Positions 56,612 through 64,000 of a stretch of DNA of 64,000 nucleotides are shown here, one piece after another. The notes below the pieces were generated by a model. It searched no databases and was not told the origin of the DNA. It saw only the letters and a list, made by a program, of their open reading frames with translations. Every line of letters starts with the position of its first letter. Position 1 is the first letter of the stretch. The stretch comes from Amorphoplanes friuliensis DSM 7358 (GTDB taxonomy: Bacteria; Actinomycetota; Actinomycetes; Mycobacteriales; Micromonosporaceae): positions 321,501 to 385,500 of the forward strand of contig NC_022657.1 in NCBI RefSeq assembly GCF_000494755.1. The letters run 5' to 3'. The translations under genes and the position numbers were made by a program.

Positions 56612-59600
56612 GTGACCGAGTGGGAACCGGCTACGGACGCCGAAGTCGCGATGCGCAACGCTCTGCGCACCGACGACCAGGAGTCCTACTTCCGTATTCT
56701 CGCCGGTGTCGATCTACTCCTACCGGTCTCGGCGGATGCCCTCGCCGGCCTCGCGCCGCTCGGTTGGGGTACGTGGAGCACCGGCGGCCGCACTCACGTG
56801 CTGGCTTTTACCTCCCCGTCCGCGCTGCAGGCCTGCCTGGCCGACTACACCGGCTCCGCCCGGCGTGTCGCCTACGCGGAGCTCGCTGACACCTGGCCCA
56901 ACCTCGAATGGTGGCTGGCGGTCAACCCCGGTCTGCCGATCGAGGGATACCTCCCGGCCTGGTTCGTGGCCCAACTCTCCCGCGGTGACCTGCGCCTGCC
57001 CACCCGCGGCCCGGGCCGCGAGGGCAGCAACGCCCCCAACCGCATCCAGGACCTCCACGCGGCCGCGACGCTGGCGGCGACTGCCGCAGCTCAGGGCTAC
57101 GCAGCCAACAAGCCCGGCGGCCCGATGACCGACCAGCCGATGTCCGGCGCCCCGATGTCGGGCGCTGGGGTGGCTGGGGGATCGTCCGCGGGCGGCGCGG
57201 GTTATGGCGGCTCCGGCTACGGTGCCGCGGCGTCGGGTGGCTCGGGCGCTCAGAGTCCGGCTGCCGGTGGTTCTGGTTCCGCAAGCGGCGTGCCCGGTTC
57301 CGAGCGTCCGATGCCCGCTGCCGGGCCTGGTGGGTCCGCTTCCGGGTCTGGTGCGCCTAATTCTTCGCCTGGTGGGCTTGCTGCTCGGCCCGGCGGGCTC
57401 AATTCCGGAGTGAATGCTTCCGGTGCTGGTGGTCTCGCCTCCAGGTCGGGTGCACCCTCTGGACCGGGTCCTGCTTCCAGGCCGGGTGCACCTTCGGGAC
57501 CGGGTGCTGCTTCCGGGCCCGGTGCTCCTTCTGGGCCGGGTGCGCCTGCCTCCAGGGCGGGTGCGCCGGCTGATGCGCCGGTCGGACCGGGTGGTCTGCC
57601 GCTGCGAACGCCCGGCGCGGTGCTGCCCAGTGGCCTTCCCTCCCGCGTGCCGGGCACTCCGCCCGGGCTCAGTGGTGGCGGCCGGGGCAGCGACATCCCG
57701 GGCGGCCAGTTCAACGGCTTCGGCGTGTCCGATCGCAGCGCCAGCGCCCAGCCTGGCGGCGGTGCCGACCAGTCCGGTTCGGCTCCCGCTCAGCCGGGCG
57801 GTTACGCGGACCAGCCTGGTTCCGGCCCCGGTGGCCCCGGTGGTTACGCGGATCAGTCCGGTCCCGGCCCCGCTCGTCCCGGTGGTTTTGCGGACCAGCG
57901 CGGTTCGGCCCAGTCGGGCGGTTTTGCGGATCAGTCCGGCTCGGGTTCCGCGCAGCCTGGCGGTTTTGCGGATCAGCGCGGTTCGGCCCAGTCGGGCGGT
58001 TTTGCGGATCAGTCCGGGTCGGGTTCCGCGCAGCCTGGCGGTTTTGCGGATCAGCGCGGTTCGGCCCAGTCGGGCGGTTTTGCGGATCAGTCCGGGTCGG
58101 GTTCCGCGCAGCCTGGCGGTTTTGCGGATCAGCGCGGTTCGGCCCAGTCGGGCGGTTTTGCGGATCAGTCCGGGTCGGGTTCCGCGCAGCCCGGTGGTTT
58201 TGCGGATCAGCGCGGTTCCGCCCAGTCGGGCGGTTTCGCGGATCAGCCCGGGTCGGGTTCCGCGCAGCCCGGTGGTTACGCGGATCAGCCTGGTTCTTCC
58301 GGTCAGCCCGGTGGTGCGGGTGGCAGGTCCATGCAGCCCACTGCCTACGCCGGTGAGTCCGGCGGGTCTTCCTCGCGGCCGGCGTCGGGTCTTGATGGCG
58401 CGTCCGGGCAACCCACTTCGCCGCGGCTGGGTGGTGGGTCGGAGGCGGGTGCCGCCGGTCCGTCCAGCCGGCCCACGGGGTTTGCGGGGCCGTCCGGCGT
58501 CTCCGCAGCGTCGGCGGCGACGGACGATGACAGTGACACCGTTACCGCCTCGCGGGACGAGGATCAGCCGACCTCCGGGGACGCCGAGTCGTCTCCGTCC
58601 GGTGTGTCAGCGCAGGGCGCGAGCAGCAGTGAGGTCCCGGCCGCTTACCGGTCACCGACGATTCCGGCTCGTGAGGCATCCAGCGGTGCAGCCCGGCCGA
58701 ACGTCCCGAGCGCCCTCGATGCGCTGGCGAGCAGGACCGGTGGGTCCAGTGCGCTCGATGCGCTGGGGAGCCGCGGAGGTCGGGGTGCCACCGAGATGCC
58801 GCCGTTGCAGCGTCCGGACGCCAAGCTGCCCACGCGGACGCCGATGGCGCAGACGCCGCCGCTGCCTGCGCACATTCCGCCGCCGGTCGAGGTCGACGAG
58901 GGCCCGGACGAGAACGACAGCGCTCCGGGTGGGCTGCCGCGACGGCAGGTGACGCCGCCGTCCGAGCGTCCGCCGTCGATGGCTGCCGCTGCTCAGGCGC
59001 TGGCCGGGCGCGCGCCGGCCGCCGAGCCTCCTGCCCCCGCACCGCAGCCTGGCCTGGCTCCGCCGGTCATTCCCGGTGCGGGTGGTGCTGGTCGTTCCTC
59101 GACGCCGCCGGTTGTTCCTGCGGCTGCCGCAAGGCCGTCCGTGCCGGCACCCGCTCCGGCGCAGGCGCCGGTGTCAGCGCCGCCGGTTAGCCGGGAGCCG
59201 GCCGACGACGATGACGACTTCGTGCCCGCCAACGAGGTCGAGCGTGACCTCTACCAGGCCGTGGGCGAGAGCAGCACCGACTCGTTCCTCTCCACGCTGC
59301 TGCTGGCCACGGTGCTCGTGCCCGTCGCGCACAACTCGCGGCCGGGCAGTGCTCCCGGTGAGTCCGGGTTTGCGTTCCGGACCGAGGAGATCGACGACGA
59401 GCGGTTCCTGGTCGTCTTCACCAGCCGGGACAGGCTGGGCGAGCACTTCGCCGAGCCCACCCGTACGGTCGGGGTGCGGTTTGTCGATCTGATCCGTAAC
59501 TGGCCGGATCCGGCCTGGTCGTTTGCGGTGAACCCGACGTCGGCGATCGGCGCGAAGTATCCGGGGCCGCAGGTCATCGCGCTGGCGAGCTGGGCCGTGG

Positions 59601-60163
59601 AGGCCGGGCTCGGCGGCGACCCGGCGGATGCGCCGGTCGAGACCGGTGCCGTGACGCCGTTGCCGACCGAGCAGTCCGCGCAGCTGACCACCATGCAGAA
59701 GGCCGTGCCGGCCGAGCAGATCGACTACTACCTCGAACGCGGCTACGACCGGGTTGCCGGGTTTGTGCACCGGGCGGGCGAGGTCGAGCATCTGCGCAGC
59801 CCGGGGGAGCTTTTTGCGGCGCTCGGCCTGCTCTACGACGGTTCGCCGTACCAGCCGGACGCCAAGGAGGCCTTTGTGCTTCGCTGGCCGGCGCACCGGC
59901 CCAGCCTCTACCGCATTCCGTACGGCGGGCAGAGCGAGCAGGCGCTGCGGGCCATGGACGGGTGGGTCATCGAGCGGCCGCCGTTCCGGGGCAACGGGTT
60001 TGCGCCCGGCGAGGGCAAGGACGTCATCGCGGAGTTCAAGGTGGACAGCGTGCGGCTTCCGCACGGTACGCAGCTGTGGCGCATGGACGAGAACGGCGAC
60101 GAGCGGATGATCGCGATGTTCGACTGCGACGCGCCGGTGTGGCGCCGGGTCGGTGAGCAGTGA
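56612..60163 (+). CDS. Giant two-domain SseB-family protein with Gly/Ser repeat linker
   Basis: A 1183-residue protein. An SseB-like domain lies at about 1-135 (LLLPVSADALAGLAPLGWGTW, LEWWLAVNPGLPIEGYLP). A low-complexity Gly/Ser/Ala/Pro linker of about 700 residues contains five perfect-length 26-residue repeats. A second SseB-like domain follows around 870-1015 (SFLSTLLLATVLVPV, WSFAVNPTSAIGAKYP). The last about 155 residues form another folded region of unknown type (YYLERGYDRVAGFVHRAG, SLYRIPYGGQSEQAL, LPHGTQLWRM). GTG 56612 follows AAGGGAGAGG. The stop overlaps the next gene (GTGA). Position after esx genes suggests a type VII partner or substrate, by inference. Confidence 0.82.
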   Translation: MTEWEPATDAEVAMRNALRTDDQESYFRILAGVDLLLPVSADALAGLAPLGWGTWSTGGRTHVLAFTSPSALQACLADYTGSARRVAYAELADTWPNLEWWLAVNPGLPIEGYLPAWFVAQLSRGDLRLPTRGPGREGSNAPNRIQDLHAAATLAATAAAQGYAANKPGGPMTDQPMSGAPMSGAGVAGGSSAGGAGYGGSGYGAAASGGSGAQSPAAGGSGSASGVPGSERPMPAAGPGGSASGSGAPNSSPGGLAARPGGLNSGVNASGAGGLASRSGAPSGPGPASRPGAPSGPGAASGPGAPSGPGAPASRAGAPADAPVGPGGLPLRTPGAVLPSGLPSRVPGTPPGLSGGGRGSDIPGGQFNGFGVSDRSASAQPGGGADQSGSAPAQPGGYADQPGSGPGGPGGYADQSGPGPARPGGFADQRGSAQSGGFADQSGSGSAQPGGFADQRGSAQSGGFADQSGSGSAQPGGFADQRGSAQSGGFADQSGSGSAQPGGFADQRGSAQSGGFADQSGSGSAQPGGFADQRGSAQSGGFADQPGSGSAQPGGYADQPGSSGQPGGAGGRSMQPTAYAGESGGSSSRPASGLDGASGQPTSPRLGGGSEAGAAGPSSRPTGFAGPSGVSAASAATDDDSDTVTASRDEDQPTSGDAESSPSGVSAQGASSSEVPAAYRSPTIPAREASSGAARPNVPSALDALASRTGGSSALDALGSRGGRGATEMPPLQRPDAKLPTRTPMAQTPPLPAHIPPPVEVDEGPDENDSAPGGLPRRQVTPPSERPPSMAAAAQALAGRAPAAEPPAPAPQPGLAPPVIPGAGGAGRSSTPPVVPAAAARPSVPAPAPAQAPVSAPPVSREPADDDDDFVPANEVERDLYQAVGESSTDSFLSTLLLATVLVPVAHNSRPGSAPGESGFAFRTEEIDDERFLVVFTSRDRLGEHFAEPTRTVGVRFVDLIRNWPDPAWSFAVNPTSAIGAKYPGPQVIALASWAVEAGLGGDPADAPVETGAVTPLPTEQSAQLTTMQKAVPAEQIDYYLERGYDRVAGFVHRAGEVEHLRSPGELFAALGLLYDGSPYQPDAKEAFVLRWPAHRPSLYRIPYGGQSEQALRAMDGWVIERPPFRGNGFAPGEGKDVIAEFKVDSVRLPHGTQLWRMDENGDERMIAMFDCDAPVWRRVGEQ
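57884..58273 (+). repeat. Five 78-bp tandem repeats within the SseB-family gene
   Basis: Units begin at 57884, 57962, 58040, 58118 and 58196, exactly 78 bp apart; a diverged unit follows from 58274. Each encodes 26 residues made of two related 13-residue halves, GGFADQRGSAQSG and GGFADQSGSGSAQP. Looser 39-bp units flank the array on both sides. All lengths keep the frame. Confidence 0.95.
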
Positions 60164-60525
60164 TGCGCGACGGGTACGTGGTGACGTGGCACGGCCGGGA
60201 GTACGACGCGGCGCCCGACGGCGAGAATGTGCGGATCTACGCGCCCGAGCCCGGTGACGGTTTCGAGGAGGCCCGGCCGGGCCGGTACGTCCGTGTGCTC
60301 GAGCCCGGCGAGTTCGGTGATCTTGTCTACGTGCGCACGACGTGCTCGTGGCGGGGTGAGCCGTTCATCGTGCTGGCCGAGGCCGACTCGTGGCTGCGCC
60401 TGGAATACACGGGCGGCCGGGCGCCGGTCGCGCACGGTCTGGGGCTCGAGGAGTTCGACTTCGGCGTCTACCAGGGGTGGGCCCCGGCGCACGAGGTCAC
60501 CGACCTCTACGAACACCGGGTCTGA
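60160..60525 (+). CDS. Small acidic protein coupled to the SseB-family gene
   Basis: A 121-residue soluble, acidic protein (DGYVVTWHGREYDAAPDGENVRIYAPEPGD..., ending EVTDLYEHRV), beta-rich in pattern. No family is recognised. The GTG at 60160 overlaps the stop of the giant SseB-family gene by 4 bp; ATG 60163 is an alternative start. Strict coupling to a gene with a variable C-terminal domain is the arrangement of toxin-immunity pairs, but that role is only a hypothesis. It ends 3 bp before a convergent gene. Confidence 0.78.
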   Translation: MMRDGYVVTWHGREYDAAPDGENVRIYAPEPGDGFEEARPGRYVRVLEPGEFGDLVYVRTTCSWRGEPFIVLAEADSWLRLEYTGGRAPVAHGLGLEEFDFGVYQGWAPAHEVTDLYEHRV

Positions 60526-60528
60526 CTT

Positions 60529-61449
60529 CTAGGCTTTCAGCCAGCGCAGGACCTCACCCGTCACGACGTCGGGTGCTTCCTGGTGGATGAAGTGGCCGGC
60601 GTCCTCGATGAGGCGCCACTCGTAGGGCGCGATCACATATCGACCCGAACCCTGCGCCGTCCTGGGCAGCACCGCGGTGTCCAGTGCGCCGTGCATCTGC
60701 AGCGTCGGGGTGACCAGCGGCTGCTGCATCAGCTTGACGAAGCGGTATCCCTGCAACCGCAACGCCGACCGGAACACCCACCTGTACGCCTCGAGCGCGC
60801 AGAACGCCGCCTGCGGGATCTGGATGGCCTCCCGGCACCGGGCGACGTATTCGGCGTACTCGGGCGTCTCCGTCCACCTCGGACTGCTCCAGCGCTCGAT
60901 CAGCTCGCCGACCAGGGCCGCGTCGTCCTTGGTGAGCACGTGCTCGTACCGGGGGACCTGGAAGCGGAGAAGTCCGGCGCTCGCGGAGAACTGGCCGCGC
61001 GGGTCGGCGAAGAGCGCCGCCCGTAGCCGCAGGGGGTGGGCCGCGCCGAGCACCACGAGCCGGCTGACCATCTTGGGGTGGAACGCCGCCGCGGCCCAGC
61101 CGATCATGCCGCCGGCGCCCGCACCGACGATCATCGCCGAGCGTTCGCCGAGTGCCCGGATCAGACCGGTGACGTCGGCGGCCATCGTGTATCCGTCGTA
61201 GCCGCGCGGTGGTTTGTCGCTGGCGCCGTAACCGCGGAGGTCGATCGCGACGGCCCGGAAGCCCGCGTCGGCGATCCGGGTGAGCATGTCGTGCCACGTC
61301 CACCAGAACTCGGGGAAGCCGTGCAGCAGAAGCACGAGGGGCCCGGTGCCCGCCTCGACGACGTGGAAGCGGCTGCCGTTGGCGCCGACAAAACGGTGGG
61401 TCCACGGACCTTCCGTCAGGACGCACGTCTCGTCCACCTGGGCACTCAT
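60529..61449 (-). CDS. Alpha/beta hydrolase (epoxide-hydrolase-like) lacking the usual nucleophile
   Basis: A 306-residue alpha/beta-fold protein. The oxyanion segment HGFPEFWWTW (43-52), AIDLRGYGASDKP and the C-terminal histidine H286 (DAGHFIHQE) match epoxide hydrolases. The nucleophile elbow reads VGAGAGGMIGW, so the Asp of GHDWGG is Gly111 and no Ser or Cys replaces it. It may be a non-catalytic member or use another mechanism. ATG 61449 lacks a ribosome site; TACCCT lies 7 nt upstream, so a leaderless message is possible. A lipoprotein gene lies 17 bp upstream. Confidence 0.85.
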   Translation of the reverse strand: MSAQVDETCVLTEGPWTHRFVGANGSRFHVVEAGTGPLVLLLHGFPEFWWTWHDMLTRIADAGFRAVAIDLRGYGASDKPPRGYDGYTMAADVTGLIRALGERSAMIVGAGAGGMIGWAAAAFHPKMVSRLVVLGAAHPLRLRAALFADPRGQFSASAGLLRFQVPRYEHVLTKDDAALVGELIERWSSPRWTETPEYAEYVARCREAIQIPQAAFCALEAYRWVFRSALRLQGYRFVKLMQQPLVTPTLQMHGALDTAVLPRTAQGSGRYVIAPYEWRLIEDAGHFIHQEAPDVVTGEVLRWLKA

Positions 61450-61466
61450 AAAAAACAGGGTACGGG

Positions 61467-61928
61467 TCAGGGGAAATGCTGGACGGCGCCCATGGCGACG
61501 GGGGTGCCTTCGCCACAGTTGATGCGCAGCTTCGCCGGGGTCAGACGGGCCTTGATGTGATCACCCTTGGTCAGGGTGACGCCGGCGTCCGAGTACATCG
61601 CGTAGGGGACGCCGTCGAAGGTGACGAGGCCGTAGCAGGGGCCGGTGCCGCCGCGGGTGACCGTGCCCTCGGTCCAGCCGGCCGGGATGTTGTCCGTCGG
61701 CGTCTTGGGGATGCCGGCGGGCTTCGAGGGCGGCGCACCGGTCGGCACCGAGTTGTAGGGGCCGCTGGGCACCGGTGTGGGCTCGGTCGAGCTGGGGGCG
61801 GCACTCGGCGTGACGCCGCTGGGCGTGACCGGCACGGAGGTGCCCGGTGTCACGGCAGGCCCGGAGCACGCCGTGAGGAAGCCGAGGACCAGGAGCGTTG
61901 CTGGAGCCGTACGGGGAAAAGCGATCAT
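61467..61928 (-). CDS. Putative lipoprotein
   Basis: A 153-residue exported protein with a lipobox LTAC (lipidated Cys21) after a hydrophobic signal TLLVLGFL. A Ser/Thr/Pro-rich linker of about 55 residues (TPSGVTPSAAPSSTEPTPVP) leads to a small C-terminal domain with two cysteines (GPCYGLVTF and RINCGEG). No family recognised. ATG 61928 follows GGAGGTTCGTC, a strong ribosome site. It is separated from the M6 protease gene by a terminator. Confidence 0.8.
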   Translation of the reverse strand: MIAFPRTAPATLLVLGFLTACSGPAVTPGTSVPVTPSGVTPSAAPSSTEPTPVPSGPYNSVPTGAPPSKPAGIPKTPTDNIPAGWTEGTVTRGGTGPCYGLVTFDGVPYAMYSDAGVTLTKGDHIKARLTPAKLRINCGEGTPVAMGAVQHFP

Positions 61929-61995
61929 GACGAACCTCCGTGAGTGAGACCCGGATCGGCGGCCGAGGGTTCCCGGCGGAGGGGCGGAAAAAGGG

Positions 61996-62029
61996 GCGAC
62001 GCCCGGGGGCCGAAGCCCCCGGGCGTCGC
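61996..62029 (-). terminator. Rho-independent terminator of the M6 protease gene
   Basis: A 15-bp perfect stem (61996-62010 with 62015-62029) closed by a CGAA loop, followed on the minus strand by CCCTTTTT. It lies 14 bp after the protease stop codon. Confidence 0.92.
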
Positions 62030-62043
62030 TGTGGTGCGGTCGA

Positions 62044-64000
62044 TCAGGAGAACTTGACCTTCAGCGAGGTGCCGTTCTGCTCGACAACCTTGATCTTCAC
62101 GCCGACCGCGGGGAGCTTGACGCCGGCCCACGGGATCTCGTCGTAGAAGTACTTCTTGGTGTCGTCGAACGTCGGCTGCGCGGCCTGGCCCCGGATGTAG
62201 CTGGGCTTGCCGTTGATGTGCAGCGTGAACGAGTCCGCCTTGGTCGTGCCGAACGGCGCGTCGTAGAGCTGGATCCGCGAACGCCACGGGACACCGTCGA
62301 GGTTGTAGAACGGCGCCGGGTGGCTGTCGATGATCAGGTTACGACCGCCGCCGGGGTGCACGTTGACGTTGTTGTCAGCGAACGACGTGTCGTTGTACGA
62401 GATCAGCAGACCCTGCTGGTACGCGAAGTGCTCGACCCAGTCCGGCTTGGTGGTCGCCCAGCCGAAGTTGTACGGGCCCGTCTTCAGGTACTTGTCGTAC
62501 GACGTGTAGGTGCGGTTGCCCGCGATGTAGAAGTTGTCGTACTCGGCGGTGATCGACGAACCCTCGACGGAGAAGCCGGCCGCGGTCCACTCCGGGGTGC
62601 CCTCGGCACCGTCGGTGGAGACCACAGCGCCATTCGCCGTGATGGTCAGGTCGTCGCCGAAGAAGCCGCCCGCGGAGAGGCCACCGTCGGTGATGTAGTG
62701 CAGGCGGACCTGCACCTTCTTACCGGCGTACTGCGTCAGCGGGATGCTGATGTCCTTCCACGCGCCACCGCTGTCGCCACCGAGAGCCGGGCGCGGCGGC
62801 ACTGCGCCGTCGACGCCGAGCGGGGCACCGTCGACCGTGCCGTTGAGCGCGGTCCAGGTGGTGCCGTCGGTGGAGCCCTCGAAGTAGAGGTAGTCGTAAC
62901 CCTCTTCGATGTTGTAGCGGCCCTTGAGGTCGAACGACGCCGAGGTGGCCGCCGTGAGGTCGACCGACTTGGTCAGCGTGGTGTTGAGGTTGTCGTCGTT
63001 GCCGGAGAAGTACTGGCTCTCACCGGCGAACGGCGCACCGAGGTCGGTGGTGACCTCCTTGTCGGGCAGGACCACGACCGCGGCCTGCGCCTTCTTGGTG
63101 TTGTACTCCTGCGGGCCGAGGTTCAGGGTCTTCTTCTGACCCGCGACGACGGTCTCGTAGTCCAGCCAGCCGAGCTGCATCTTGTTCCAGGCGCCGAGGT
63201 CACCGGGGCGCGTGCCGAGGGGCTCGCCCGCGCCGGAGAGACGGCTCTGGGCCATGAGCGTCCAGAACTCGCTGTTGTTGTTGCTGCCACCGGAGGTGTC
63301 GTAGTCGTCCGGCAGACCGAGGTCGTGGCCGTACTCGTGAGCGAAGACGCTCAGGCCGCCGTTCTCGGGCTGGACGGTGTAGTCACCGATCCAGATGCCG
63401 GTGTTGCCGATCTGCGTGCCACCCGCCTTGTTGGTGGCGGGGCCGGTGACGCCGGCCGAGGTGTTGTACGCGTACCAGCGGTGCGCCCAGATGGCGTCCT
63501 CACCCTGCTGCGGGTCACCGTCGGACTGGTCGCCGCCGGCGTGGACGATCTGGAAGTGGTCGATGTACCCGTCGGGCTCGTTGAAGTTGCCGTCGCCGTC
63601 GAAGTCGTACCGGTCCCACTGGTCGAAGCTCGCCATGTCGGCCTTGACCTGGGCGTCGGTGCGACCCGAGGCCTTCTGGTCGGCGACCCACTGGTTGGCG
63701 GCGTCGGTGACGAGCGCCCACATGTTCGTGTCGGTGCACAGGCCGGTGATGTCGCAGTCGCGACCGTACCGGGCCTCGTTGTACTTGACCTTCACCCAGT
63801 CGGAGACCTCGCCGTCGACCGAGTAACGGCCGGACGACTGGGTCTCGTAGTAGGTCTTCAGGGACTCGGCGTTCTTGCCCTCGCCGAAGTACAGGTCCTG
63901 GTAGTGCGCCTGGTTGTAGTCGGACTGCCAGACCGTGCTGTTGTCCTTGGTGCGGTCGGGTGACGGGATCGCGTTGTGCAGCGGTCCCTCGAACGTCGTC
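62044..64000 (-). CDS. Immune-inhibitor-A-like M6 metalloprotease (5' truncated)
   Basis: At least 651 C-terminal residues of a secreted M6 peptidase. The frame is open to the right edge, so the signal and propeptide are missing. The zinc site is HEYGHDLGLPDDYD (H-E-x-x-H). Near the edge, DFDGDGNFNEPDGYIDHFQIVHAG is the calcium/substrate region typical of immune inhibitor A. A jelly-roll-like domain with SASFDLKGRYNIEEGYDYLYFEG and VQVRLHYITDGG follows, then a C-terminal beta domain. It degrades extracellular proteins. Confidence 0.93.
   Translation of the reverse strand, partial: TTFEGPLHNAIPSPDRTKDNSTVWQSDYNQAHYQDLYFGEGKNAESLKTYYETQSSGRYSVDGEVSDWVKVKYNEARYGRDCDITGLCTDTNMWALVTDAANQWVADQKASGRTDAQVKADMASFDQWDRYDFDGDGNFNEPDGYIDHFQIVHAGGDQSDGDPQQGEDAIWAHRWYAYNTSAGVTGPATNKAGGTQIGNTGIWIGDYTVQPENGGLSVFAHEYGHDLGLPDDYDTSGGSNNNSEFWTLMAQSRLSGAGEPLGTRPGDLGAWNKMQLGWLDYETVVAGQKKTLNLGPQEYNTKKAQAAVVVLPDKEVTTDLGAPFAGESQYFSGNDDNLNTTLTKSVDLTAATSASFDLKGRYNIEEGYDYLYFEGSTDGTTWTALNGTVDGAPLGVDGAVPPRPALGGDSGGAWKDISIPLTQYAGKKVQVRLHYITDGGLSAGGFFGDDLTITANGAVVSTDGAEGTPEWTAAGFSVEGSSITAEYDNFYIAGNRTYTSYDKYLKTGPYNFGWATTKPDWVEHFAYQQGLLISYNDTSFADNNVNVHPGGGRNLIIDSHPAPFYNLDGVPWRSRIQLYDAPFGTTKADSFTLHINGKPSYIRGQAAQPTFDDTKKYFYDEIPWAGVKLPAVGVKIKVVEQNGTSLKVKFS

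Noticed and set aside
57121..58620. Alternative-frame proteins inside the Gly/Ser repeat of the SseB-family gene
   Set aside because: Minus-strand and shifted frames are open only because of the repeat; they lack starts with ribosome sites and any domain.

Overview
The window is 64 kb of a high-GC actinobacterial chromosome. It uses many GTG and TTG starts, 4-bp GTGA/ATGA overlaps and C/G-ending codons. The gene content fits Micromonosporaceae and resembles Actinoplanes: a futalosine-type menaquinone route, a complete 14-gene nuo operon, a type VII secretion fragment, a HelR-like helicase and an LPXTG-type wall protein. The genus is inference from gene content; no rRNA or tRNA gene was seen.

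Layout. 0-5.8 kb: end of a FecCD-type ABC importer, then a minus-strand operon (membrane protein, winged-helix regulator, ABC ATPase, ABC permease, VOC protein) with paired palindromes at its promoter, two consensus DnaA boxes and a 39-bp triplication over the ATPase stop codon. 5.8-10.8 kb: HelR-like ATPase, ArsR-type regulator and MFS exporter with a 40-bp inverted repeat at the exporter start, then mqnA. 10.8-19 kb: LPVTG surface protein, two membrane glycosyltransferase genes, FMN 2-hydroxyacid oxidase plus aldo/keto reductase, and a secreted GH64 glucanase behind a LacI-type operator. 19-27.6 kb: SWIM and SNF2 proteins, VOC/TetR pair, mqnC, a DUF4253-like protein, menG and a small acidic protein.

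27.7-48.1 kb is a respiration block: a menJ-like reductase, nuoA-N ending in a strong terminator, a 1.2-kb non-coding array of 42-bp palindromic repeats, and a long-chain polyprenyl diphosphate synthase. MqnA and MqnC make the naphthoquinone precursor, the polyprenyl synthase the side chain, MenG methylates the ring, the MenJ-like enzyme may reduce the tail, and complex I reduces the quinone. The window therefore encodes much of both the synthesis and the use of menaquinone.

48.1-64 kb: MFS/IclR pair, ECF sigma factor with zinc anti-sigma factor behind a SigL-like promoter, RarD, GNAT and holin-like genes, eccE divergent from two WXG100 genes, a 1183-residue SseB-repeat protein overlapping a small acidic gene, an alpha/beta hydrolase without the usual nucleophile, a lipoprotein, and an M6 metalloprotease running off the right edge.

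The most unusual features are the 42-bp palindrome array (45.49-46.69 kb), the general abundance of minisatellites in the window, and the WXG100/SseB-repeat/small-acidic-protein module.
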